A stretch of 64,000 bases of DNA from contig NC_087076.1 in NCBI RefSeq assembly GCF_026151205.1, positions 21,508,828-21,572,827 on the forward strand, given 5' to 3'. Below the pieces are notes generated by a model, which searched no databases, was not told where the DNA came from, and worked only from the letters and a program-made list of their open reading frames with translations. This document shows, piece after piece, positions 1 to 13,229 of the stretch. The translations under genes and the position numbers were made by a program. The DNA comes from Bolinopsis microptera (taxonomy: Eukaryota; Ctenophora; Tentaculata; Lobata; Bolinopsidae). Every line of letters starts with the position of its first letter. The stretch's first letter is position 1.

Positions 1-2051
1 AGTATTTGAGTAACATTCACTGGGTGCTTGTTAAATTGACTGTTCCTGGTCGAGTAAATAGCACTGCGTGCTTTTTATTGTTAAAATAACATTCACATCT
101 AGTCAGACTGTATTTAGCTCCTGCTGCAGTCAACTCCAAATTAGTCATCAAATTGATCTGATTGTAACTAATCCTTATCAACTGAGTTGCAAGCTCATTA
201 AAAAACATAGATTTAACCCCATAGATCAAGCTTTTAATGTAAATAAGGCCAGAAGGACGACGATCAGATAAATAATGGCTACAAAAAATAATACCCAGCC
301 AGAGTCGCGAGTAAACAGATGTTAAAATCGATTAACAATTATTGTTAAACCCAAGGTGCCAACAAAACACAGCTACCACACAAGCTAATTTGTCTGTGAT
401 GTTTGTTTAGGAAGTAGAAGTGATATACAGGTGGAGGAGTATTATCTGTACACTAAATGATACGTGTCTATCCAGGACCCGGTTCCGGATGTTCCCGTCT
501 CCATGGTTACACAAGGAATCCCTGCTGAGTGTTACACACTATCCAGTGAGGGGGCTCCTTGTAAACCGATTATATTTATGCAACGTAAACTTTAAATAGC
601 TGGTATTAAGTATATTCTATGCTGCATACCAACGAGGTTGTAATGTCCACAAGCGAGGGGTGTAGGACACACAAGCAGGATGTTAGCGAGACTACACACC
701 CTGCAGACTCTGGGAGACAGATAGGATCCCCAGACAGATGGTAGATGAGTAATTAAGAGTATGAAGTATCGGCCAGACATATGATGGGACGATAAAAACT
801 ATAGTAAACACGTACTCGTATTATTAAAAATAATAAACAGTACGAGAATGAGGTACCCGATGAAAATTGTGAGATTCTTCAAGTTAGGAGATAAGACATT
901 GAAATGTTGCAATTTTTGGATTCGGAGGGGAGAAGATTCAATAAACAATAGCATTCCCTTTCTTGTCTTAACAAGAGGATAATTAAAAAGCACACCCTGA
1001 AATAATAAGGGCTCCGAGAACCCCAGCAATTATTCCGCAACTATTCAACAACTATTTGATCAGTTATTTGCCAGCCCGATATTAGGTTATGGTATCAAGT
1101 TCGTGACTATTTGTCCAAGCAAAGCTACAAATTGAATTGGTTAGTAACAAGAAATAACGCAAGATGATCTAATCCACACCGCACGACTTAACTGATCCGA
1201 TTCAACATATCTCAATGATCAAATGTTTGTAGGATCATAGTTCTCGTTAAATACACTTCACCAACAGATAAACGGACAATCCGATTATTTCTACTGACAA
1301 ATAGCGCGGAGAACTGCGACAGTAGTCGGATCCTGGGTACAAGGTCCTGGGTCATAAGTCATGGGTCCACAGTTCGTGGTAGTAGTGTGGTTCTAAATTA
1401 GGGAGACGCCATTTTGACCACATGGTCATTGGCGACATCTTAACATTAGTTAGATTCTTCAGAATAATGCTAATATACAGGTTTATGATGACCATTTTAC
1501 AAGGTTCACCTATCGGTCAGAAAGATAGGTTTGCTCAGCGGATGAAACAGTTTCAAGGCCTGTCAAGTGGGAGGTACGTGATCTAACACGTGATAAGCAC
1601 GTGCTAATGTTAGCACTGAGCATGTCATAAGGGTCTTAAAGTTTGCCAAATTGTAGCCGTGCTTTCAATTGCAATGGGTCAAATACAATTAAATTAGTTA
1701 AATAAAAGTACTGCCCAAATGCCATCAATAGAGACAAGGTGCAAACAACAAGTTGTAGAAGATTTAATAAATATTGATCAACCAATAAATACGAATTAAA
1801 TGTCTGTAAAATGTTTGTGAAATCTCGCAAGAACCGAGAAAACAGCTTGTCCATTTGTACGGGGTCCCCTGCCCCCCCCCCCCCCCCATCTTCCAACATC
1901 CCTGCCATTTGTACTGGATTATGAAAAATGCGGCAGTCCTCCTGTACAAGCAGCAACTGTCTACATTTTTACTAAACACTTGAGCGGGGTTATATAGTAT
2001 ATACTGTTCCGGGTCGTTGTTTGCAGTATCAAACAAAAAAAGTCAAACAAT
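1..2051. other. Non-coding flank, no gene seen
   Basis: No supported gene. Only short chance open frames occur. It includes a 16-base poly-C run at 1872-1887 and small imperfect repeats near 1325-1375. It ends where the 35-bp satellite begins. Confidence 0.6.
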
Positions 2052-4804
2052 GGGGACCGTGTGTAGTGGAACGGGGCACCGTACCAATGTACTGTGTGCA
2101 GTGGAACGGGGCACCGTACCAATGTACTGTGTGCAGTGGAACGGGGCACCGTACCAATGTACTGTGTGCAGTGGAACGGGGCACCGTACCAATGTACTGT
2201 GTGCAGTGGAACGGGGCACCGTACCAATGTACTGTGTGCAGTGGAACGGGGCACCGTACCAATGTACTGTGTGCAGTGGAACGGGGCACCGTACCAATGT
2301 ACTGTGTGCAGTGGAACGGGGCACCGTACCAATGTACTGTGTGCAGTGGAACGGGGCACCGTACCAATGTACTGTGTGCAGTGGAACGGGGCACCGTACC
2401 AATGTACTGTGTGCAGTGGAACGGGGCACCGTACCGTTGTACTGTGTGCAGTGGAACGGGGCACCGTACCAATGTACTGTGTGCAGTGGAACGGGGCACC
2501 GTACCAATGTACTGTGTGTAGTGGAACGGGGCACCGTACCAATGTACCGTGTGTAGTGGAACGGGGCACCGTACCAATGTACTGTGTGTAGTGGAACGGG
2601 GCACCGTACCAATGTACCGTGTGCAGTGGAACGGGGCACCGTACCGTTGTACTGTGTGTAGTGGAACGGGGCACCGTACCAATGTACTGTGTGCAGTGGA
2701 ACGGGGCACCGTACCAATGTACTGTGTGCAGTGGAACGGGGCACCGTACCAATGTACTGTGTGCAGTGGAACGGGGCACCGTACCAATGTACTGTGTGTA
2801 GTGGAACGGGGCACCGTACCAATGTACTGTGTGCAGTGGAACGGGGCACCGTACCAATGTACTGTGTGTAGTGGAACGGGGCACCGTACCAATGTACTGT
2901 GTGTAGTGGAACGGGGCACCGTACCAATGTACTGTGTGTAGTGGAACGGGGCACCGTACCGTTGTACTGTGTGTAGTGGAACGGGGCACCGTACCAATGT
3001 ACTGTGTGTAGTGGAACGGGGCACCGTACCGTTGTACAGTGTGTAGTGGAACGGGGCACCGTACCGTTGTACAGTGTGCAGTGGAACGGGGCACCGTACC
3101 AATGTACAGTGTGTAGTGGAACGGGGCACCGTACCGTTGTACTGTGTGTAGTGGAACGGGGCACCGTACCGTTGTACTGTGTGTAGTGGAACGGGGCACC
3201 GTACCGTTGTACTGTGTGCAGTGGAACGGGGCACCGTACCAATGTACTGTGTGTAGTGGAACGGGGCACCGTACCAATGTACTGTGTGTAGTGGAACGGG
3301 GCACCGTACCGTTGTACAGTGTGTAGTGGAACGGGGCACCGTACCAATGTACTGTGTGCAGTGGAACGGGGCACCGTACCAATGTACTGTGTGTAGTGGA
3401 ACGGGGCACCGTACCAATGTACTGTGTGCAGTGGAACGGGGCACCGTACCAATGTACTGTGTGCAGTGGAACGGGGCACCGTACCAATGTACTGTGTGCA
3501 GTGGAACGGGGCACCGTACCAATGTACTGTGTGCAGTGGAACGGGGCACCGTACCGTTGTACTGTGTGTAGTGGAACGGGGCACCGTACCGTTGTACTGT
3601 GTGTAGTGGAACGGGGCACCGTATCAATGTACTGTGTGTAGTGGAACGGGGCACCGTACCAATGTACTGTGTGCAGTGGAACGGGGCACCGTACCAATGT
3701 ACTGTGTGTAGTGGAACGGGGCACCGTACCAATGTACTGTGTGCAGTGGAACGGGGCACCGTACCAATGTACTGTGTGTAGTGGAACGGGGCACCGTACC
3801 AATGTACTGTGTGTAGTGGAACGGGGCACCGTACCAATGTACTGTGTGCAGTGGAACGGGGCACCGTACCAATGTACTGTGTGCAGTGGAACGGGGCACC
3901 GTACCAATGTACTGTGTGTAGTGGAACGGGGCACCGTACCAATGTACTGTGTGTAGTGGAACGGGGCACCGTACCAATGTACTGTGTGCAGTGGAACGGG
4001 GCACCGTACCAATGTACTGTGTGCAGTGGAACGGGGCACCGTACCAATGTACTGTGTGCAGTGGAACGGGGCACCGTACCGTTGTACTGTGTGCAGTGGA
4101 ACGGGGCACCGTACCAATGTACTGTGTGTAGTGGAACGGGGCACCGTACCAATGTACTGTGTGCAGTGGAACGGGGCACCGTACCAATGTACTGTGTGCA
4201 GTGGAACGGGGCACCGTACCAATGTACTGTGTGCAGTGGAACGGGGCACCGTACCAATGTACTGTGTGTAGTGGAACGGGGCACCGTACCAATGTACTGT
4301 GTGCAGTGGAACGGGGCACCGTACCAATGTACTGTGTGCAGTGGAACGGGGCACCGTACCAATGTACTGTGTGCAGTGGAACGGGGCACCGTACCAATGT
4401 ACTGTGTGTAGTGGAACGGGGCACCGTACCAATGTACTGTGTGCAGTGGAACGGGGCACCGTACCAATGTACTGTGTGCAGTGGAACGGGGCACCGTACC
4501 AATGTACTGTGTGCAGTGGAACGGGGCACCGTACCATTGTACAGTGTGTAGTGGAACGGGGCACCGTACCGTTGTACTGTGTGCAGTGGAACGGGGCACC
4601 GTACCAATGTACTGTGTGCAGTGGAACGGGGCACCGTACCGTTGTACTGTGTGCAGTGGAACGGGGCACCGTACCAATGTACTGTGTGCAGTGGAACGGG
4701 GCACCGTACCAATGTACTGTGTGTAGTGGAACGGGGCACCGTACCAATGTACTGTGTGCAGTGGAACGGGGCACCGTACCAATGTACTGTGTGCAGTGGA
4801 ACGG
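2052..4804. repeat. 35-bp satellite, about 78 units
   Basis: Uninterrupted head-to-tail units of exactly 35 bp, containing GTGGAACGGGGCACCGTACC followed by AATGTACTGTGTGCA. Units differ at only a few sites: AATGT or GTTGT, ACTGTG or ACAGTG, and GTGCA or GTGTA. The core ACGGGGCACCGT is an imperfect palindrome. The minus-strand unit has no stop in any frame, so all three minus frames stay open for up to 963 codons. Plus frames stop only where the C-to-T variant makes TAG. Because 35 is not a multiple of three, every frame cycles through the same 35-residue peptide. This is satellite DNA rather than a gene. Confidence 0.97.
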
Positions 4805-5935
4805 TTCATATTGTACGTGGAACGATGGGAACACACACAAACGAGTTTTCAAATCACGAGAGCCTCAGATATGGTAGTGTTGAAGCTATGAATCTATTCT
4901 CTCTATAGTTGGATTTGTCAGCATTTGTTATACATGAAAGGGACGTGAAACTCGAAAAAGGGACGTGAAATGCCGTTTAAAGCTCTTTAATGAATGAGAC
5001 AACTCAGTAGACAACTCAATGAGGAGGTGGTCGCTGTGAGTAACAAACTCCACAATTAAAACATAGTTTCATATTGTAGCGCCCGCTCCATTGTGCTGTG
5101 AGTAACAAACTCCACAATTAAAACATAGTTTCATATTGTAGCGCCCGCTCCATTGTGCGGATACCTTCGTGATGTGTATAAAATATTAGACAATATAAGA
5201 TTAAGAAAGGAACATTATAAAGAGTCCGTGTAAACTCTGAGCTCCAGGTCGACAAAGAGGAAACAAAGCAGCGGGAACTGTTTACACGGGAGGGGAGTAG
5301 GGGACCTATTAAGGGAGAGAGGGAGAGAGGGAGGGAGGGAGCTGCACTCCTCATGGAGTGGCGGCACCCTACAAGCAATTGGCAAATGATCCAAAAATTC
5401 GCATATTGCGGGGAAAATTTTCGATCACCAGGAAGCTTCAGAGGATTCTGAAAAAAGCAAGTTGTGTCAACCAAAGAGTTGCGGAGAGGAGAGAATACCT
5501 GAGAGCGGATAATTCGAATAGAAAATGTGATTAGGGTGTCTATAACAGCATTCCGGAGGGAAGCTTGCGGAGGGAAGCTTGCCTTGTAGCGGGCCTAATG
5601 ACGGTTCATTATGATAGCTGGGATATTTACCAGGACTTACGAAATGTAACGGAAGGGGGCAACAGCGCGGGAATGTTTTCTATGGATAATCTAATCTGCA
5701 ATGCTATGTTGCCACGTAAGGGCTATAACATTCGCTCAACATGTTGTAATCCTGATTACTCTTGATCTCTACCATGGAATAAAGTTGTAAATTACCCTAT
5801 CAAGATAAACATTACACTTGCATGTAAGGGAAGTGTTCCTAGCCCGTGTTACATCTACTTCCGGCAATGTTCCCCCCTGACAACAGACTTAACCCCAATT
5901 TGAGGAGAGATGGGCAATTTGGTAATCTAGCTAGG
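4805..5935. other. Non-coding, with a 62-bp tandem duplication
   Basis: No supported gene. It holds the duplication at 5034-5157 and a purine-rich stretch around 5310-5340. GCTTGCGGAG at 5563-5572 matches a motif recurring elsewhere in the window. Confidence 0.55.
5034..5157. repeat. 62-bp direct tandem duplication
   Basis: Two adjacent, essentially identical copies begin CTGTGAGTAACAAACTCC and end near GCCCGCTCCATTGTG, offset by 62 bp. The inner string TTGTAGCGCCCG also occurs near 7985. Confidence 0.9.
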
Positions 5936-6117
5936 CACACTTGGGGCACACTTGGGGCAAAAAGTTACTTGGGGCACACTTGGGGCAGATACAGTTGGGG
6001 CACAGCTGGGGCACACTTGGGGCACAGTTGAGGCAAAAAAAAAGACCTGAAGCACAGTTTAAGTAAACTAAATACACTTGGGGCACAAAGTTACTTGGGG
6101 CACACTTGGGGCACAGC
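5936..6117. repeat. Degenerate CTTGGGGCACA minisatellite
   Basis: An 11-bp unit close to CTTGGGGCACA is repeated imperfectly at 5936-6030 and again at 6071-6117. The blocks are separated by AT-rich sequence. The phrase ACTTGGGGCACACTTGGGGC occurs in both blocks, so they share an origin. Confidence 0.85.
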
Positions 6118-8417
6118 GGGATTGGTTGAGGAGAGATGATCACACCTCACGTACGAGAAGAGCATCAGCGGGATTGTTTGAGGAGACACCATGTAGATGG
6201 AATTTAAAACAAAACTTTAACCAGCCCGCCGACAATAGTGTAATAGTCCCTCAGAGAGCGTTAAACGAGGCCTCCTTCCTTACCTACTCTACCTATAAGT
6301 CCAACCTACTAGAAGCTACTTGACCTCTGTGATAAAATAGAGGGTCTCTCGGAATTATATCTGATAACACTTATGTATACTATAACCACTGTGTCTGTGC
6401 TTTGCAAAGTAACATCACACCAGGGCGTGACCTCATGATATGGTTGGGCACCAGTTTATATGAGCTAGTATATATGAGGTAGTATAATTATATATAATTA
6501 TAATTTATATGGTTATTGGTTAAATCCTTAATAAATAATAAATAACAATGCCCTTTGTGAAATCCAGGGATGTTTTTATTCGCCATGAACTAGCGCGGTA
6601 ACCTAGGTTACCATGAATCACTGAATCAGCTGACGAATAATTTGTCTCGTTTGAATGCAACATAAAATAGTTGATATGTTTCAACTATACCCATCAAAAA
6701 GACCGAACGTTTTTCTTTTAGAACAGCTGTAACTCGAGGGGAATAATTAAATTTTAAACATCGATAATTAAGAGAGAAGATTATTTAAATCACAGTGATA
6801 TATTAATAAATACAAAGCAATTAGCAGGTCAACGAATGAAAGGGCGAGAATCAAAAAGTGATAATATACTTAAATCTAAAACACTCACCACAGGGCAGAC
6901 CTTGTCTCTGGTTAAAACCTTAAAACATTGCTAAAATAATAATCGGTTAGAATGTTGAAATAAGCTATATTTCGATATAACACATAGACCATAATTTATA
7001 AATAGACCAAATTATTATATGGACCATACATTGACTATATTTTATATATAGACCATTTTGTTGCCACCTAAAACATCAATTCCTGAACAAAATACAAAAA
7101 TAGCGAACGATATTTTAAATGTATCATGAAACAGTTTTGCGGCAGTGTTTCAGACTCAGTTCCACCTCCCACGGTCTCTGCTGACCACTGTCATTAATTT
7201 GCGTTGCTTAAAGTTTACTGTGTTTTCCATATGGATAGTGTAAAATAACCGCAATATCGTTATCCAGTACGCACTTACATTGCTCCTTTATAAACTAAAA
7301 CATTCCTTACATTGAACGTCCTAAGTGTTGAATATATAAGACAGTTAAAAACTCAGATATAATTTCAATAATACGTGGCAATCATTTGTTCAGCTAATAC
7401 ACATTCTCCTGTTTGAGTCCCGTGTTTCAAGGCCTGACCAGCACGATTAATATAATTAATATAACTTATATAAATAATTGATATAATTAATATAACTTAT
7501 ATAACTAATTAATATATATAACTAATATAACTAAAGTAAAATTAAGAGGTCAAAGAATGAGACATTATCCGTCCCCAAAGCACCACCAAACATTATCAAT
7601 ATGGTATTCAACGATACTTCTACTTACTTGATTTGATTCTTAATTATGACTGGGTCATTGTAAATACTATAAACAATTTAAAAGTTTTTGAGAACTAATT
7701 AAGAGCACTCTCACATAAACCCAAATTCCTGGATCAAGACAACCCTAGCTCACCATAGCAATACCATAGCAACACCATAGCAACACGCTCAACCTGCTGT
7801 ACCCACACCGGTGGTCAATATAAAAGCAGGTATGTAAAATATTACGATAATAGGGACCAACTATTCGGGGAGGGGGAGGAATGTGGAGTTACACACATTA
7901 TGAAGGAGCACATTATGAAGGAGCACTTTGGACCGCAGTCTTGAGTCTAATTGAGGGGTCAAGAGAGTGGGAAGAAAAGGATTGTTGTAGCGCCCGGGCT
8001 TATAAGCTTATAGTTTGATGATACAAATTGCAGTTTATTGGATCTATTGCAGGGGACTAGGGTTACCCGCAAATTAATGGAAACAGACCCAGCACTGGCA
8101 GACTTAGGTGAATACCTGGATATCGGAATAAAGCGGATATGTGAAGTAGTAAGAGGAGTAAACGAGGGGATTTGTTAGGAAATTCCAGGAATCTTTATGA
8201 TAATTGTATCAGGAACTAGTTTGCGGTGATTTAAGGGTCATGAACTATATAAAAGGGGCACTGTGATGTATGTGACCAGGGATCTAGTGGTAGTGGGCTG
8301 GAAGGCCGGCAGCTTGGTATGCTGTTTGTCGCTGCAACGACCTGATTAGATCGGATTCGCTCCCATTAATATAATATAAACTAACTTAGAGGGTAACAGG
8401 CTCAGAAATGCAGTACT
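6118..8417. other. AT-rich non-coding stretch
   Basis: No gene recognised. It contains AT-rich simple sequence (around 6460-6530 and 7445-7530) and a three-unit run of CAACACCATAG-type sequence at about 7751-7785. That unit is the same as in the large array at 53.6-55.3 kb. Confidence 0.55.
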
Positions 8418-8582
8418 GATATGGAGTATATAATATATATTATATATTATATATACGGAGTATATAATATATATTATATATTATATATTATATACTCCGT
8501 ATATATAATATATATTATATATTATATATTACATATACGGAGTATATAATATATATTGTATATCATATATACGGAGTATATT
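8418..8582. repeat. AT-rich palindromic repeat with CGGAGTATATA
   Basis: Several copies of ACGGAGTATATAATATATAT are present, at least one inverted as ATACTCCGTATATA, separated by TATA runs. The alternating TA tracts and inverted copies are self-complementary and could extrude as cruciforms. Confidence 0.8.
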
Positions 8583-9966
8583 AAAGTCACTATTGTGACG
8601 GTACATTAGAACTAGTTTATATATAACGTTTGTGCGGCTGCTTTTAAAATTCTGCGGGCTGAAAAATACAAAATTATGGCGGCCACGTCAAGACGAATAC
8701 AAAAATAAAGGTAAGTAAACAGAACAGAAAAAGCAATTAAAAAATTAACCACAAAACTACAATTAAATCTGGATCATAAGAGTTGCATTGGTAGCAACAA
8801 GCCTATTAAACATCAGATCAGAGGAAAAATATGATCCTTAATTTATCACGTTCTAATCTGTTAAATCAATCTAGCACTGATTAACAACGGTATGTTTTAA
8901 TAAAGAAGTGTATACATAAGGAAAGTTATTAAAGGACACGAAATGACTTAATAGATCTTTGATCATCCCCCGTTAAAGCAAACTAAAAAAGAGGGTACAA
9001 TTACAAGAAACTATGTAAAACTGTGTACACAAGGAATGGCAATGTTGCGACATTGGAACATCGCACTCAAGTCTCATGATCTCAAATTATTTGTTATATA
9101 GTGGTGTCGAGAGTATTAAAATATAAAAATGGTCTGACTATAAATTGTTAATCAGAATCATCACAACAATGCGACTAAAAAACAACGTTCCGATCCGGAT
9201 ATTACACAAAACAACCTGGATCAGACAACTAAAGGCCCTTCACAACAGCAACCCAGGAGTGTTGCTATGGTGTTGCTATGGTGTTGCTATGGTTACTGGT
9301 GTGTTGCTATGGTAAAACTAAAGGACTCAACCACAAAGCATGCCAAGAGGAGATCATCATACATTATACATATCAAACACGCATAATCACGCAGTATAAC
9401 GGAGTTTAAATGAGGTGCAGAACGTTATAATACAGCATAGTGTACACTGTACACGCTAGTTATATGCCTTGTACTAGTCCCGGTGATCTGCATGTACATT
9501 ATACACTAATATATTGTCATTACATCGGATATGGTGAGGCTGGGTGGTAATTGTCCTGCCTTTCTCAGAACAGTTTGCAGACACTAAGGAGCAACGAGCT
9601 GGCCACTGACTGGCCGAGCCGCGCGCACGCTTATAGCAGTATATTTAAAATATTTGTGCTCAATATATAATATGAGTTATATGATCCCTAATTTCGATCA
9701 CTAATAACTATCACGGTTTACTACAATTATTATATACTATTATACACTACTAGTTAAAGTTGTACTTATAACATAGCAAATTATTCGACTACTCAAGTAT
9801 TAACTAGTTGTAAGAAATGACCCTTTAGGAGCCCTAAACCGGTATATAAATACCACTTAACACATGATATACTACACAGTACACGATTAGAAAATCTATT
9901 TGTTATACGGGAATGATAACAATTGTAAAGTATAAAATATCTTACTTCCCTCTGAAGTAGAACACT

Positions 9967-9968
<2 letters not shown>
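8583..9968. other. Non-coding, with two dispersed repeats
   Basis: No supported gene. 9081-9117 is one of three dispersed copies of a 37-bp sequence. About 9260-9312 carries GTTGCTATGGT units, the reverse complement of the 11-bp unit at 53.6-55.3 kb. Confidence 0.5.

Positions 9969-10031
<63 letters not shown>
9969..10031. repeat. GA dinucleotide microsatellite
   Basis: An uninterrupted (GA)n run of about 31 dinucleotides. The Ser/Leu-rich frame seen here on the minus strand is a product of the repeat. Confidence 0.97.
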
Positions 10032-10034
<3 letters not shown>

Positions 10035-10404
10035 CAAACATGTATAAATGGTACTCCACTGGTCTACGAAACCTTATGCGACAGAAAAAGGCTGCGAGTT
10101 AACATATTATGATAGAGGTTGTGAGATTCTACACACAACTAACCGACCACAACAAAAAGACACTCACAGATCCACACTCACTCCACAGTTGTGTAGTATC
10201 ACAACAATGACTCCCGCGTCGTTATTCGCACTAAACTGTCAGCTCATATAGAAAACGTGCGGCATATCACGTGATTAATGACTCTTAGTGTGCTATTGGC
10301 AGCTTGTCAAGTATTGGCAGCTTGCTCCAGGCTCCTTGTAAGTTCTAGCTCTTTAGTGGAAAATGTAGTAGAAAATGAGATCCACCTTCTGAATAGCTGT
10401 GACC
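10032..10404. other. Non-coding, nothing recognised
   Basis: Short open frames only, with no recognisable domain. The segment leads into the duplicated flank of the CRE/E-box array. Confidence 0.45.
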
Positions 10405-10651
10405 TCAACACAGTTAATAGCATATACACTGATCTTGTAGTGACGTCACTACACGTGGTGTGACGTCACTACAGGTCGTGGTGTAACGTCACTACACGTG
10501 GTGTGACGTCACTACAGGTCGTGGTGTAACGTCACTACACGTGGTGTGACGTCACTACAGGTCGTGGTGTGACGTCACTACAGGTCGTGTGACGTCACTA
10601 CACGTGGTGTGACGTCAACACAGTTAATAGCATATACACTGATCTTGTAGT
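10405..10651. repeat. Direct repeats bracketing a CRE/E-box array
   Basis: The 37-bp sequence starting TCAACACAGTTAATAGCAT and ending GATCTTGTAGT occurs at 10405-10441 and again at 10615-10651. The copies are identical and sit at each edge of the CRE-motif array, so the array and flank expanded together or the array arose inside a duplication. Confidence 0.9.
10440..10618. promoter_or_regulatory. Tandem CRE (TGACGTCA) and E-box (CACGTG) array
   Basis: About nine 20-23-bp units. Seven contain perfect TGACGTCA palindromes (10441, 10461, 10504, 10547, 10570, 10590, 10610) and two contain TAACGTCA variants. Four units carry CACGTG (10452, 10495, 10538, 10601); others have CAGGTCGTG in its place. 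TGACGTCA is the consensus CREB/ATF site and CACGTG the canonical bHLH-ZIP E-box. That they are used as enhancer sites here is inference; the array could equally be a minisatellite whose unit happens to contain them. Confidence 0.6.
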
Positions 10652-13014
10652 AAACAACTTTAAATTGTAATCTTTGTAATTTCTTTGTAATTTCCTTGTA
10701 ATCCTTAGTGTTTTATTGGCAGATAAGTCAGGCCTCAATTTGTCGAGAATTTTTCTCATACTGGGATGCGATTCAATTACATGTGCTTAGTGTAAACAAG
10801 GTATTTATTTACCGGAATCCAAGATTAACCAGTGGTATTTGTTCCAACTAACCCTCGATTTATACCATTAGTCCTTGTAACCTTGTAATCGGGGTATGAC
10901 TGCATTAAAGGTAGGACCTTACAGCAAACATCTTCTACAGAAAGTCACGTTTTATGTGGTAGACACTGTAAAAACCTGTAGGGTTCTTGTAAGACAGAGA
11001 AGTTCGTGTTTTGTTCATTTTAAAAGTTTTGTTGGTTTAAAATATCAGCTATGATAAGTCACATTTCTTGCACAAAACGAGCTTAAAACTGAAAGTTTCG
11101 GGAAAAGAATAGGCCTGCAGGTATATCGGGGTACCTGGCAAAGAGAGGCCCGGTAAAGAGAGGCCCGACACTCCGCAAGCAATACAGACTGTAATGTAAC
11201 TGGTAATATTAAAAATAGATTTAGATGATATTTCATCGAATTAAAGTTTAAACTAAGTTCAGGAAGTCACCGAACAATCGAATCAATGAAATTTTTAAAT
11301 ACTTACTAACCTTCATCTTATTGAATATGGTGTATTATATTTTTATAAGTGATGGTGTCGAGGCACACTCTCGAGGAACGTTTTGATGTTGTGGATTTCA
11401 TATTCTCTCGAATTTTCTGTACATTTCTGTAATTTTCTGTAAGAAATCAACAACGTCAACCCTCATCTTGGCAATACACTCCGCAAGCAATACAGTGGCA
11501 CTTCTATTGCCGGATCAATTAAATTATGATGAAATCGCAAATTGTTAGGAATTTCAAAGGTTCGGAACTTAAAAGGTTTAAAACTTTAAGACGGGAGTTA
11601 CTAACAGTAACATTTAATCAAATCACAGCTGATAATAGCATTCGGCATTTGGTGCAACTTTAGTTGGTTCAGTAAAAATATACGGGGCTATCCAGTGCAA
11701 TAATAATAATATGAATAATGAACCTACAGCTTTCTAACGGATACTCATCTTAAATAACCCATAAAACACTCATGAAAACAACAGAAAACAGTAAACCTTG
11801 CCAGAAAGTAGAAAAACAAGCTGAGAAACATACACGACAAAATCTAACTCACGATTCGACAAGTAACAAAACTATCACGCGCACAACAATGACAGACGTG
11901 ATTTTACATTGCATACTTGTGATCGTAATAAATGATTATTAATAGATAATATTAATAGTTAAACATTTCGTTCTGTACACACTGAAGATGCGAATAATAT
12001 CTTGAAGTCATCTCATGGGATTACGGTTCTTAGTATAAAACACTGTTCACACGGCATAGGCTGTTTTAAGACCACAGTTTTAAATTTTACTGTAATTACT
12101 AAAGTAAATAATAATTACTACCTTACTACAGACTCGCAGGCTGTGAACTTTCACTGCCCAAGAGGAACTACAGGGTTTTACAAGACTCGTGTCCAAATTT
12201 GAAATTATAATTTTTCTATTTTATGAAGGAACAAATTAAATGAAATCGGTTTGGGAATGCTTGTTAGGTCCTACATTTTAGTTATTTCTTGCAAAATCGT
12301 GTCAAATTTTTATTTGACAGAAACATTGCAAATCGCAGTTCTCTTCCTGATACAAGCTCTAGTCGCGCCAGAATGTCAATTCATTTAGCAATGTTACCTT
12401 GTGGATTTGACTGTACTGCAATGACAAGTGATTCCGTTTTAAACGAAATTAGAGAGTCAAGAAATTATCTTGTCTGTCGCCTACACTCTTCTAAAACTCG
12501 CTGCTTTTCTGGATGAATGACAGGAATACTTACTCTCTGTGGGGTGGTCACATGAAGTGGTCGCTGAACCAATCTCAACATAGGTCACATAGATAGGCAA
12601 ATATGCAGATTATGCAAGGTATGTGAATATGCAGATTATGCAAGAAGCGAAGTTAAAATAGTTATTTTTGTACTAAAGGTGCATTACATTACATTAAATT
12701 CCGAAAGGATCGCAGGAGTAAATAGACATACCTCCAAATTTCTAAGCTCGAATTCTTAAGGAGAAAATAATCGAATGACTGCAAAACCGGCAAAACTGTT
12801 TGCAACCCGATAGAACGGGCAGGAAATCTAAAACTTGTAAACTATTTTTGGCCGAAATTTGTTTAAAAACAGAGATGTTAGTAACTGACTTTCACGGGAC
12901 CTTAAATCTTTGTTACTTAGGCCTTAGCAACTAAGCAAGTTAAAAAAGAAACCATCTTTCTTTAAAGGCATATAATGAAACTCACAATTCAAATGTATCT
13001 TTGAAAACATCATT
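10652..13014. other. Non-coding, dispersed short repeats only
   Basis: No gene supported. Two copies of ACTCCGCAAGCAATACAG lie at 11170-11187 and 11478-11495. A short direct repeat of AATATGCAGATTATGCAAG lies at about 12600-12645. The 66- and 75-codon frames at 12002 and 12289 have no recognisable domain. Confidence 0.5.
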
Positions 13015-13113
13015 GGCACTAACATCGCACAGGCTTGGCACTAACATCGCACAGGCTTGGCACTAACATCGCACAGGCTTGGCACTAACATCGCACAGGC
13101 TTGGCACTAACAT
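13015..13113. repeat. 22-bp minisatellite, 4.5 units
   Basis: Perfect 22-bp units starting GGCACTAACATCGCACAGGC begin at 13015, 13037, 13059, 13081 and 13103; the last is partial. Confidence 0.95.
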
Positions 13114-13229
13114 TAAAATCGAAGAATAAGATATTAGAGAGATCACAGTCTGATTGCACTTCACACTATTTGTCATGTATGAACTTATGAAGTGGCGTGA
13201 TGATATTACCGGGCCCGTGAACGACCACG

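Noticed and set aside
2052-4804. CRISPR-like array
   Set aside because: The repeats are contiguous without unique spacers, and the genome context is eukaryotic.
1961-4852. Very long minus-strand open frames (963 and 935 codons)
   Set aside because: They are wholly made of the 35-bp satellite whose minus strand lacks stops in all frames; three frames are open at once and no domain or non-repeat body exists.
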